Shown here: positions 22,451 to 34,145 of the stretch, in pieces | Layout of the letters: each line of letters begins with the position of its first letter | Position numbering within the stretch: position 1 is the stretch's first letter | Assembly: GCA_026826555.1 (NCBI GenBank) | Contig: JAKSZT010053883.1 | Coordinates: 27,087,225-27,151,224 of the forward strand | From: Tolypeutes matacus | Taxonomy: Eukaryota > Chordata > Mammalia > Cingulata > Chlamyphoridae | DNA: 64,000 nucleotides | Direction: 5' to 3' | The notes under the pieces: model-generated | Database searches by the model: none | Seen by the model: the letters and a program-made list of their open reading frames with translations, nothing else | What the model was told of the DNA's origin: nothing | Translations under genes and position numbers: made by a program

Positions 22451-23915
22451 TGAATTCCCTTTCACATTAAGGTAGGGATCTCAGGTACCAGGATCCCAAG
22501 GTACTTTATAGATCACATTTCACATTTACTTGATGAATTCTTTTAACAAATTTGGAAACCAGGAATCCGTAAAGATAAAAGGATCTGAGATATTCAGAAT
22601 TGCCATAGTGCTTCAAGTAAGGCTAAGCTATATCAAAGTACTTGGTGTGAATTTCTTTATTTAAACTAATATGGGTGAGAGATATAGATGGTTTGATATT
22701 GGGAAAAATATGTAGCTAAAGTGATGTTTCTTCCATTGAGATACTTCTTTGGCTAAGGAAATGGGGTTTTGGTTTCTCTTTTCTTCAGAGGGTGAGTCTT
22801 GCTTCTTGATATACTTGGTGGGATCATACGTTAAACCTTCTAGAAAACTGGGTTTTCTTGGCAGTGCTCACTCATCCCTGCATTTTTACCTCTCTGACCC
22901 TTTCCCTTTTGATATGGCAGCATCTTTATTCCTTATCTCCATGCTAAGACTGAAGCAGAAGTGAGGTGAAAGGAGTTGGTGTGTGGGGTATTCTAGTGAG
23001 AAGTCTTTGAACAGTGTTCTACATTCCAGGTTCATGGCACAATTCTGTCCTGCACCATCTTTCCTTGGCCTACCCAGAGCTTTCTAAGTGTTGGCTATTG
23101 AAATCAGGCTTCCACACAGATAGTCTAAGTCAGAATGGTTAATACAAGATACTTTTCTAATTTGCAGCACTTGGACAATCCACAGTTTCTCTTTGAAGGG
23201 TTTAAAAATGTTGCCAAGGACTTGTGTTTCTATAGCATTTTAAAGGAAATTCCCTCTGCTAACATCCACTTGTGACATTGGGATGCCATTCATACCCTGG
23301 CCATCCTGTGGACTTGGGGAGTACCTGTCAGATAATGGATGTGATGGAACCTTGAAGAATGGAACATTCTGTTGACATGTGATGAAGTCATTGGAGAGCT
23401 TTGCCACTTCCATAGAATGAGATCATTTCTTAGCTCCTTCCTCTGCTTCAGAACCTCCCTTCCCAAGAACTCGCTCACCAGGTATCACTGCCTGTCAATT
23501 CCTTCTAAGTTTCCCAATTCTAGTTTCATCTCTGAGGGGCAGAGGTCATGGGATGAGCCCTAGATTGAAACCAGCAGATATCCTCGTAACTGCAATAATA
23601 ATATGATACCTAGGTGAGGTGAGGGGAAGGGTCCTAAAGGAGGGGACGGGAGTTCCAGGAAAAGGCAGAGTGGTGTGAAATAGCATAGATTCAGGGTGTG
23701 GGTGTGGGAACCATAAGCATACTATGAAGGTGAAATATGAGAGGTGGGAAGTGGTGGGAGCTGAGATTGGAGGGATGCTGGGATATGTGAGTGGATCCTG
23801 GACACCAGGCTCAGAGGGACACGTTCAGAAGTGCGTTGTTGAAATCTTAGTAGCTGTGTGGAATTTAGTATCATGCGATTAGGATGACGTGTTGATAGAC
23901 TATTGCAACATTCCA

Positions 23916-23921
23916 ATTAAA
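23916..23921 (+). promoter_or_regulatory. candidate ZSCAN20 poly(A) signal (ATTAAA)
   Basis: The common variant hexamer ATTAAA, about 2.24 kb after the ZSCAN20 stop codon. No experimental support is visible. Confidence 0.3.
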
Positions 23922-24000
23922 AGGTGAGGGTCTGAACTAGAGCAGCAGTACATTGAAGAGGAAGAGATAACATTTGAGAAGTTTCGTAGACAGCATCAAG

Positions 24001-26731
24001 GATGGCAGAGAAAAGCTAGAATGTCTTGAGTGAATGCACATGTTATCATTCAGAATTGGGAGCCCAAGGAGGAAGGGGCAGAAGATTATAAGTTTAATTT
24101 CGGTACATTTTGTACTTGAGGTTTCTATGGGATATCTGGGTGGTGATATTTAGTAGGCATTTAGATATCTGGGCCTGAAGCTAGGGGAGGGATTAAGGAA
24201 GACAGTTATCTGTGTATGCATGGTAGTTAAAATCATGAGAAAGGGAGTATGTGCAAAATCAAAGAATTATTGGGCCTAGAACAGAACTTGGGAATGATCA
24301 AAGTGCAGAGAAGGAAGCCCCTTGGGAGATCTAGACCACACCCCACTCTCATCACTCCCCGCCCCCATAATTTTTAGGGCACTGATCCATCAATGCTGAC
24401 GTATGGCATTTAAATGTAGTCCTTGGTTTTCTGGAACCATCACTGTAGAAGTCAAGCTGAACTCTGTGTACAAGTACAGAACCACTGGTGGCTCTCTCCC
24501 CACTTGAGTGCCACCCTTTCCTCTGCTCTCAGAAGTATGCTAGTGTCTCATTTTCAGTGAATAGTTTTGATGTTTTTTGTCTAACTCTAGGCTCAGCTGT
24601 TAAAGAAAGGGCACTGTGGGACAGGACAGAAAACTGGGAGCTCATATGGACACCCCTCCCTGTCTACCTGACCCTTCTTTGGAAGAAGTACTATTTCAGG
24701 TGATTCAGGGTATGGGGCCTAACTTAGAACCTTGTTGGGGCATCCAGACATCTTCCAGAAGGTGTTTGCTTCTCTGAGCTTTAGACCTAAGAGCCCAGCT
24801 GCTTGCTGGCCAGACCTACTTGGATGACCCCTAGGCTCCTTAAAATCCCCACCTCCCCTGTGTTCACCTGCACCCTCTTCAGTTACCTACTCACATGTTT
24901 ACATGTACACTAAATGACACACAAGCAAGCCTCTACACATACCCAGCGAGGGTTACACATTCAGACTCATCACAGATACAGTCCCACAAACAGACGTCCT
25001 TCCTTCTAAGGTAATTTTCTGATTGGGCTGGGATTACCCAGCTGTCTGGGAAGTCTTTTGAATGGAGTCAGTACCTAAAGTCAAAATTAATTATATGAAA
25101 CCTCCCCTTACTTCAATTTTGAGGCTCTCCTGATCCCACCCTCCCTTTGGACGTCCTTTAAGCCCTTCCCAGTAGCATCAAACACCAATCTTTAAGCGCC
25201 GGCCACATCCTGCTAAGGAAGTTAGTGCTTTGTGTATGGTGAAGGTCTGGGAGGCATTCCAGGAGAGGTGTGACTCACACTGGGCCTTGAAGCCCAGGGT
25301 GATAGACATTTTAGTCTTTCTACCCCTACAGCATCTGACATTTATCTCTCCACAGTCCCTACACCAGTATTACCATTAACATGTCTTTAGCATCATTTTT
25401 TCCCTCACTCTGACTTTAGGCAAACCTGGGATTACCTCGAAACGCACATTTTAGGTAGAGATAAAGGCACTTTCCTTCCTTATCTCATTATTGCTTCCCC
25501 ACTCCATGCTGCAGCTGAGTTGACCTCTTCTCCTCATTTCTCTCTGATATACCTCTTACCTTGTCCCTGTCAGGAACCCCATCCCCTGCTGCTTGGAGAA
25601 AGAGACAGAAAGTTCAAGAGGTCCTGTTTCTCAGTATATGGTCAGTTCTCCCATTTCTCAAAACTGAGAGTTTCTTTGTTCTGAGAGCCACTTGGTCAAG
25701 CCAAGGGCATCAGAATGGTAAAGAGCAGAATCCAATGAAATATTTTTGCCTAAACACTGTACAAGTAGAAAAGGGATTCACACAGACATTGATTTTCTAA
25801 TTACTATTACATATACTATTAGTGCTGTATATGTGGAGATGATTCTGATACTGGCTGCTGTTACAGAATACTTATTTTTAAAATCACATTTATTTTTCAC
25901 CTTTCCACTGTAGGAAAATCCTCATGGTTGGGGCATTTAGAGGATGAGGGCCAAGGGAAGGAAAATTAAGAAAACAGTCTGTCTCTGAGGCTGGTCCTGG
26001 GATCTGCATTATGGAATCATCTGAGCCCACGCTGGAGAGGCTGTAGACTGGAGCTGATGGCTGTTGTCACCAAAATCTCTTAGGAGTCCTTGGGGGCAGA
26101 GGGTGCCCTACTTTGATGCCAGGTGACAAATGTGCCATGGAGAAGAAAGGGGCCTTCTCCCTGCATAGAACTTAACTTGGGTTCAGTGCGGAGTTCATTG
26201 ACCACAGAGTAGCTTCTGCTACTTCTTTAGAACAAGTGGAGGCCAGCAGGAGGTGGTTTGAGGGTGTACCCTGGAGGTATTGAGAATTTTCTTTGAAAAC
26301 CCTCTTGCAAACTTCACGTGGGAGCCAGGGCAGGAGAGAATGCCTCTATGGACAGCTCTTGATAAGGAAAGGGCTTGATCATGACATATATGAAGTCCCC
26401 AGCCCAACTCCACTCCTGAAGGTTCCCAGAAATAGCTGGAGGAGGGAGTGCTATCAGGGCTGGAGCTCACACTAAAACCTGGTGTCCTGGGGAAACAGGA
26501 AACATAGCTGTTACCTCCAGAAATCTCTCCAGAGTAACTAATTTCTTATGAAAGCTAGACATTTGTGATCAATTCTAGTGACTGTGACTCTTAGTGACTG
26601 TGAAATGAAATTGGATTACATTTTGGCCACCAGGAGGCTCAGATTTAAGGTCCAATTCTAAAAACAAAACAGGCCATACGGTTTACAATTTGTGCATCAA
26701 TCTCTGGCTTCATTTTATTGGGGTCTGTTTT
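24001..26731. other. intergenic, nothing recognised
   Basis: Mixed-composition DNA. Open frames are short and lack family resemblance, splice sites in frame, or repeats. I see no gene. Confidence 0.5.
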
Positions 26732-28177
26732 CACTTCCCTATACTTTACTTCACCTATTGTGTCTTTCATTCCCATGAACTCCGTTGCTTTTCTGTTCAG
26801 GATTTCAAATTCTTCTTTACGTTCACGCAATGACTTCTTGATGTCATTGATCTCTTTAACTATATTCTCTTTCATCTCATTAATTTGATTTTGGAAATGT
26901 GTGCTCATCTCACTGATTAGTTCTCTCAAATTCTGCATCTCTTCTGGGACTTTGCTGTATTCCTTTTCTTGGGCCATGTCTTCTATTTTCTTAGTATGGC
27001 TCGTAATTTTTTGCTGGTGCTTAGGCATCTGGTTAGTTTGTATTTTGCTTAGAGGCTCTATCTCTTTCTCTTTTATGGAGTTTTAGTGGCAGGAGGCTGT
27101 GAGTTACCACAGCTCTTTGATTTTTGGCTCAAACTTGATTGTTAGGATTGTTCTGCTGGTTGCTCAGAACTGGGCACTGGACCCAGTAATTGGTTGTAGA
27201 GTCGTTTCCTAGGGCCTTGGGCAGGGAGGCTATAGAGGCCAGGAAAAGCCTCTCTTATTTATTAATTTTCTTATGTGCACTTCCTTGGTCTGCCAGGAGA
27301 TGGCGCTTGTTGGCAGCTCTCAATTCAATGCCTGGTCGGAGTGTATTTGTTGTGACACAGACCAGATCAATGTGATAGAGCTTCCTGTCTGGGGGCTAGG
27401 AGCCCTGTGATTCAAACTTTCTGAGACCGTTCTCCAGACTTCTCTTGTAGCCCCCCCTTTTCCCAGCTAGGAAATATTTCCACTCCCTTCTGAATCCTCA
27501 ACAATCAGTCCCTGTTAGTAGAGGAGGAGATTGGGAGGTTTGTATTTCTTTAGCCCCTTGCAGGCTCCAAGGCAAACAATGGCGCAGCCCCACCCAGCCT
27601 GGAAGGGCTCTGGGGACAGGGCAGACCAAACCTGGGAGTCCAAAGCAGGGTCAGCCCCAGGCTCTCTCTCCCCTCTCCGGGGGTGTCCTCAACAATTAGT
27701 CCAGGCTAGAAGAGAGGGAGGTTGCGAGGGTCGGATTTCTCCAGTCCTTCCTAGGCTCCCAGGGCAAACCGCCGTGTGGAAGGGTCCATGGGGCTGCGCA
27801 GCCCAAATTTCAGGTCAGAACCTGAGTCAGCCTAAGGCTGTGTCCCTCTCTCTCCCCTTTCCGGGAGTGGCAGATCCCTGAAGCCCCCTTTGTCTGTGGT
27901 CGCAGGCCCAGGGGCCCGAGAATTCTGAAGAGTGTGGGGGAGGGTGCCGGCAGCAGCAGAAGCTGCTACTTGCAACTCACAGTTCTGTAGTCGCAATTTC
28001 CCTCTTCTGTCCCTCTCTCCTCTGGGTGGTGTGCAGCCTTCACCTGCTGTCCTAAACCCTAGAAGATCTTTTTCGGGGCTGTTTCAGCTTGTCCTCTAGC
28101 TATTTTTCTGGAGAAGAGATTCCCGTGTCTTACTAGTCTGCCATCTTCCCAGAAGTCTCCCACTTCCCTATACTTTA
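26732..28177 (-). mobile_element. 5'-complete but 3'-less L1 fragment with 17-bp TSD
   Basis: Read on the - strand, an L1 5' end (GGAGACTTCTGGGAAGATGG, at 28160 downward) is followed by a GC-rich 5' UTR and the start of ORF1 (Met at 27028). ORF1 here is a coiled coil rich in Glu, Lys and Asn. The L1 sequence stops at about 26749 inside ORF1, with no ORF2, 3' UTR or poly(A). Identical 17-bp repeats (cacttccctatacttta) lie at 26732-26748 and 28161-28177 and look like a TSD. The ORF1 frame runs on through the right-hand repeat by chance to 26645. It cannot be autonomous. Confidence 0.8.
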
Positions 28178-30058
28178 TTATTTTTTCCTGTGCTATTATT
28201 TTGGCATAAAATGACCTGATAAATTAATAAGTTATGCTAATTGCTGCAAAAAAGAAACTTGTTTTGGATTCTTCCGGTATCTTCCTGGTTACACCAAAAG
28301 AATCCAGGAAAGAGGAGGAGGAAATCAATGAGTCATACTGAGGCCTCATGGAGGAGTGGGGCCCAGGATCTCAAGCCCCTTGTGTTGGACTGGCATCTTC
28401 CTTTCACCACTCTTTGTGTTTTTTTAGACAAGGGTGAATGTACACAACTTCAAGGTCATTGCCTTTTGCCCTTAAAAAATGGCTTCTTGGCCAGTTGGCC
28501 TTCTTTGCACATCTACTTTGGTCATGTCTCCTAGGATCTCTGTGCTAGGAAATCTGTCTGAGATATTTGGGACCCAAATAACACAAGGATAATTATGGAT
28601 GGAAAGAATGAAAGAAAGGAGTTCCCCAAGGGTTGAATCTTAATCTGATTCTTCTGGTTTGCTTCCTAGTTCAGGAATAGAGTTGATACAACCTTGTACT
28701 TGAGAAGGAGGGAGAGCTGGAGAGTATTTATGGAGATTATTTCCCCTCCTTCCTTCACCCTTTCCCCACCTACTGGTGACATTCAGAAGATTTGATAGCT
28801 CAAGGTTAGAGTTTCCAAACAAAATTTCATTCTTTTATCATTGTTGGATGGGAAATGGGTATCTCTACCTTTTAGACCCTGTTGTCCTCAAATTCTGATC
28901 ATAGATCAGTAGAAAGAGAGATCTTTCAGAGTTTGCTATGGCTTTGATCAGAATCCATTGGAAACCTGTTTCTTCCTGTAGGAATCAGAATCTGATGTCT
29001 AGGGAGTCTGCAGTGGTTGTAATGGACTAATATTTTACATGTCTTGGGACAAAGATGAGATCTGGGAAGAAGTGAATTATGGTCTCCCTAGAGGATCAAT
29101 CTCTAGGTCTTATTTACATGTTTTCACAAAACATTCTTTCTAGCAGTTGGTCCAATACTGACCAGAGCCACAACACTTGCCCTTCTGGAAGACTGGAGAG
29201 AAGCCACAGACTCTGTCTTGTCCAGCTCTTGTTGTTAAACACAGGTACAGAAGGGCACAGATGTCAGCAACAAATTAGGGGTCCAATAAGCCTGGCCAGC
29301 CCAACCAGGCCAAGAATAAGAACTCTGTTATCTGAAAGAGAGCTGGTCAAGACCAGTACAACTGAGAATATAATACTAAAGAAGAAACCCTACCTGAGGG
29401 AGAAGCCCTTGTGGACTGAGAGGCCAGCTATCTGTTGACCCCATGTCAATAGGCTGCTGGGTGCCCTCATTGCTGGAAGTTCTCAGCTGAACCAGGAATC
29501 CCACTAGCAAGAACACCTAGTCTCCAGCTAGGCAGTGGGAGTCATCAGGCAGAACGGGGCATCTTTGGGGTTGATGTATGAAGAGGAGTAAGGGACTGGA
29601 GACTTCAAGCGCTCAGGCAGCTTAAGGAAGGAGCAGGGTCAGGGACAAAGGAAGGATTGAGGGAAAACAGGAGCAAGTAGGAAAGGGTGGTGGGTAGATC
29701 GGGAGGGCAGAGAAACAAAAGGGAAGAGAAGGAGCAAAGGGTTATGCAGGGGAAGAGGCAACCAAGATCAGAAGACAGGAAGGATAGGAGGTAGAAATAG
29801 GGGTTTGCTGTCTTAGGTGTATAGTGAGTTAGGTAGGCAAAGAGCCAAAAGAGAGGGGAGATAGGGCAGGCAGAACTGAAGAGGAGAGAGCAGGAACTGG
29901 AAGAAGTGGAAGGGGAATTGAAACAGGAAAAATAGGAAGCAGCTTCTTTATCTTTTCCAAGTGAGAAATGGAGGGCTGGATTGCTTGGTTCAATACTCTA
30001 TATACTTTCCCTGTTCCATTCTCCTATGATCTGGACTCTATAGTGACCAAGATCAGGA
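28178..30058. other. intergenic, purine-rich part, no gene
   Basis: No exon or named repeat was recognised. The stretch 29600-29940 is strongly purine-biased (many aggaag/gggaga runs). Confidence 0.5.
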
Positions 30059-30870
30059 ATTCTAGGGCTGTGCTGTCCAATATGGTAGCCACTAGCTACA
30101 TGAGCCTCTTGAGCACTCGAAATGTGACTAGTGTAAATTGAGATGTGTTGGAAATGTAAGATACACACTGGATTTTGAAGACTCATGGGAAAAAAAGAAT
30201 GTAAAATATATAAATATTTTTATATTGTTTATGTGTTGAAATGATAATATTTTGAATTAAATAAAATATAATATTAAAATTTATCTTGTGTGGTAGATTG
30301 AATTACATATTGCAATTTAGACATGTTCTTCATCTGCATTCCTGTGGGTGTGAACCCATTGTAAATAGAATCTCTCAAAGATGTTATTTTTAGTTAAGGT
30401 GTGGCCATACCGATTGAGGATGGATCTCAATCAATATTACTGGAGACCTTACAAAAAAGAAGAAACTGGTAACCAGAAACTGGAGAAGGCCACCCAGGAA
30501 TAAGCTGGAAGTCAGCAGAAACCAGAATTGATGAAAGAAGAGGACATTGCCATGTGATGGGAGATAGAGATAGAAGCCAAGGAACCCCAAGGACTGCCAG
30601 CAATCAGCACCAGATTGCTACAGACTCAGAGAATGCAAGACTTATCAATATTTTTATTTTGGACATCTTCTAGCCTCAAAATTGTAAGCCATTAAATTCC
30701 CATTGTTTAAGTCAGCCCATTGTTTGGGATTTGTCATAGCAGCCTGGCAAACTAAGACAACCTGCTTCTTTTTACTTTTATAATGTGGCTACTAGAAAAT
30801 TTTAAATTACACCTGTGTCTTGCATTCGCAACTTGCATTATATTTCTTTTAGACAGCACAATTCTAGGGC
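30059..30870. mobile_element. old hAT (Charlie-like) DNA transposon split by an LTR
   Basis: Terminal inverted repeats tgtgctgtcc (30069) and its complement ending gacagcaca (30860) enclose the element. A 10-bp direct repeat (attctagggc) lies at 30059-30068 and 30861-30870; hAT elements make 8-bp TSDs, so this fits. The two halves (30069-30288 and 30760-30860) read as one non-autonomous element when the LTR at 30289-30759 is taken out. No transposase is present. Confidence 0.75.
30289..30759 (+). mobile_element. solo LTR, MaLR-like, family B
   Basis: Starts TGTGGTAGATTGAATTAC and ends GGCAAACTAAGACA (TG...CA). It resembles the element at 47671 over its length (shared cctgtgggtgtgaac, gttaaggtgtgg and gcagcctg motifs). 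The flanks tcttg/acctg match at 3 of 5, as expected for an old TSD. It is nested in the hAT element. Confidence 0.7.
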
Positions 30871-31368
30871 ATTTGAATAAGAAAAGACCTTTGAAAACTT
30901 CATTTTATAGATGAGGAAATTAAATCCTCGGGACTTATTCACAGTCATTAGGCAAATATAGTAACACGTGGACTAGGATTCAGTTCTGTTGATCCCCATC
31001 AGGACAGGGCTTTCTCTGTAAGCTCAAGCTGGCCAGACACAGCAAGACTTGTGCAGAGGCTTAAGAGGTAGCTGTCCTCCTAGTATCATAGTAGCATGAC
31101 AGGTGTACCTGCTGCTTCCACATCTGCCTCTTTTCACAAGCCCAGGGCCTTAAATGGCCCCATTATTGCTTTGTAGGAAAAGCTAGTAAATGATGGGTCA
31201 TGTACACAAGATGAAAGAAATAGAAAATCTGACTCCCTCAGGAGCTGTAATTGATCAAAGAGCTGATTCTGAGTGTGGTTACTGGGGGAGAAGACTCCAA
31301 AACAGGAAAAGGGTGAAGGAAAAGCCAAAATTACAATCATAGTCTATTTGTCACATCAATTTTCAAAG

Positions 31369-31623
31369 CCCTTTCAGATTTTTTTTTAAAGATTTATTTT
31401 ATTTATCCCCCCTTGCTGCTTGTGCTCACTGCATCCATTTGCTGTGCATTTTTCTGTGTCTGCTTGTCTCCCTTTGTTATGTCACCTTGCTGTGTCAGCT
31501 CACTGTGCCACGCGGGCCAGCTTGCCTTCACCAGGAGGCCCTGGGAATCAAACCCAGGGCCTCCCATATGGTATAAGGGAGTCCAACCACTTGAGCCACA
31601 TCCGCTTCCCCCTTTCAGATTTT
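31369..31623 (-). repeat. tRNA-Ala-like SINE, long variant, with TSD
   Basis: Perfect 14-bp TSDs (ccctttcagatttt) lie at 31369-31382 and 31610-31623. The body carries an extra internal segment (31434-31500) compared with the copies at 12226 and 57015, then the same tRNA-like head. Confidence 0.92.
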
Positions 31624-33551
31624 ATTTCACTGAAACCTTATGTGAAATTTACAAGTGAAGATGTTATGCTCATTTTCGAGATAAGGAAACTGAGCTTAGA
31701 AGGGAACTTGTCTAGAAGGACACAATCCAATGAACCTGTAGAATAGCAGATGCCTTCCAACCAGGCTTCCTGATTGCAGGTTCAGTGTTCTTTCTACTGA
31801 AAAGCCAAAAGCCAGGTGGCTAGGATAAAGGGGATTAACATGAAAGTCAATGGCGTGCACCTTTCCTACTTTTCTGGCCCCAGTGAAGGAAAAGATTCTT
31901 GAGTACTTCAAGTCAGGGTGCTCCAATATTGATTCCCAATATTGATTGGTGTCTGTGGAATTCTAAGGTGTGGAAGAGGGCACAGGGGTGGATTTCGCTG
32001 CAAGCCTCAGGCTTACAGGGCAATAACTCCCCATTCTATCTGGCCTGTATGCAATGTTAGGGCCAAAGTCCACCATAATCCTGCCCACCCCAGAGTGCTG
32101 AGTGACCTGACTCAGTTCTTTTGTTCCTTGCCCATTTCTGTATATGCTTTTGCAGGAGGATACTGCTTTATAGCCTCTCTGGGACTTTCTCTTCTGTCAA
32201 GAGAAAAATAAAAACCTATAGCTGAATTCTATGAGACCAAAGTGCCCAGTGTCAGGACTACCTTCACCAGGCCTCACATCACTGATTTCATTTATCATCC
32301 ACTAATAATGTCCTGGCTGCTATTTCTTCCTTGACTCAACCTCTTCAGACTCTTCCTCTCCCCAAAAACCTGTCTATCTAGCCTTTTTTGAGGTCTTGCT
32401 TCACGATTAACCAACCTCCATTTCTTCACTTTTCTGAACCACCTGGCCTGATTGAAACCTGGCTTTCTCCTGAGGATCCTGCCTCCCTGGCAGTCCTCTC
32501 AAATAGAAGCTGCTGGTTCTCTCACAGCCAAGGTTCCTCATGGTGGAGAGGCAGGGTTGTTCTCACTTCTTGCTGCTACCTCCAGGTTATTGCTCCTTTT
32601 CCTTTTTTATTTATTTCGTCAATAGTTGAGAACTAATAGCTATAAAGGCTAAAATTTATTAAGTACCTGAGAGGCAGGCACTCTGCTGAGTGTTACATGG
32701 ATGAAATAATTTCAGCCATATCACAACTAAATAAGGTAATATTGTAATCATCCCCATTAAAAATGGGGCCACAGAAGCTCAGGTTAATAAATTGCCTTGG
32801 GTCATACAACTAGTTAAGTGGGGAATCCCAGATTCCAACTCAGGTAGTCTGGTCCTCACTCTTAACCACTATACTCTACCATCAGGTCCTGTGAGAGTCC
32901 CTGCTTCTTAGATGCTTAAGCTGTTCACCTGGGTCATCCAATAACCTGTTCCTTGTCTGGGTCAGCTCCCACCTGGTGGAACTTCTCCTGCACTCACTGA
33001 AGAATTCCTCCCCTGACTGGCAGTCTTTCTCTGCACCTCAACTCCTGCCATCACCCTGGTTGATCAACATCCACGGGAGGACTACACAGTCCTTGACTTC
33101 TTCATGGCTACTTGCTCCATCCCAGCTTAGCCACATTCTGGTGCCTTTTCCCATCCCCTCTGATATCAACAATTCAATGAATTCAGCCACAAATCTCTCT
33201 TCTGAGCTCTAGACTTGCATACTAATTACTTGGCATCTGTTCTTGGACTCAACATGTATATAGCAATATGCCCCCCACCCCAAGCTTGCTCCTCAACCTC
33301 CTACCCCTTTCTTTTTCATCCCTGTAAGTAGTATCACCATCCATCCAGTTGTTCAAGCCAGACATCTTGGAGTTACCCTTGAGTCCCACATCTAATCACC
33401 AAGTCATGTGGAATACATCTCCAAGAGATACCTTGAATTCACTAAGTTTTCTCCATTTTCATTTCTACTGCCTTCATCCTGGCTACCATCACTCCTACCT
33501 GGTCCACTGCAGCAGTCTCCTAACAAGATTCTTACTTTTACTTTTGGCCCT
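31624..33551. other. intergenic with a MIR
   Basis: A reversed MIR lies at about 32640-32885 (aagtacctgagaggcaggca through ccactatactctacc). A weaker MIR-like piece lies at 31620-31745. The rest shows no gene. Confidence 0.6.
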
Positions 33552-34140
33552 TGTATTAGTCAGCCAAAGGGGTGCTGATGCAAAATACCAGAAATTGGTT
33601 GGCTTTTATAAAGGGTATTTATTTGGGATAGAAGCTTACAGTTACCAGGCCATAAAGCATAAGTTACTTCCCTCGCCAAAGTATTGCCATGTGTTGGAGC
33701 AAAATGGCTGTTGATGTCTGTGAGGGTTCAGGCTTCCTGGATTCCTCTCTTCCCAGGGCTTGCTTCTCTCTGGGCTCAGCTCCTCTGCTATCTCCATAAG
33801 GCCAGCTGTACACTATCAGGCAAACAACTTGTTTCTCTTCCCAGGGCCTTCTCTCTTTCCTCACGACCAAGCTCCTCTGTGTGCTTACTTCCTGGGGCTC
33901 CACCTCAAAAACTCCAAACTTCTCTGCAGTGCGGTTTCTCTATGACTCCTCACCCACCAAGGAGGTGGAGACTCAACGTCCTACTGACATGGCCCAATCA
34001 AAGCCTTAATCATTATTTAATCAAGTAAAAGTAAAACCTCTGAATCCAATACACTCTAATACGTCCAGAGGAAAAGATCAATTTACAAACATAATCCAAT
34101 ATTTCTTTTTGGAATTCATCAATAATATCAAACTGCTACA
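33552..34140 (-). mobile_element. solo LTR, ERVL/MaLR-like, family A
   Basis: On the - strand it starts TGTAGCAGTTTGATATTA and ends TTGGCTGACTAATACA, with an AATAAA near the 3' end. The flanks gccct (33547-33551) and accct (34141-34145) form a 5-bp TSD with one mismatch. Sister of 5774-6407. Confidence 0.75.
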
Positions 34141-34145
34141 ACCCT

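Larger units (their letters stand above)
21677..24000 (+). other. ZSCAN20: ZSCAN20 3' UTR, end not resolved
   Basis: Sequence after the stop codon. I saw no AATAAA on the + strand in the first 2.2 kb; the first clear variant hexamer is ATTAAA at 23916-23921, so a 3' UTR ending near 23.94 kb is possible. A reversed MIR lies at about 22200-22450. Confidence 0.4.

Noticed and set aside
26645..27028. A 127-codon coiled-coil open frame on the - strand
   Set aside because: It is the N-terminal part of an L1 ORF1 inside a truncated L1 copy, running on by chance past the 17-bp repeat; not a host gene.
29079..29438. A 119-codon + strand frame in intergenic DNA
   Set aside because: No domain, no clear start or splice context, and nothing I recognise; not enough to call a gene.
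33684..34028. Open frames of 114 and 61 codons on the + strand
   Set aside because: They lie within an antisense solo LTR and have no viral or host protein features.
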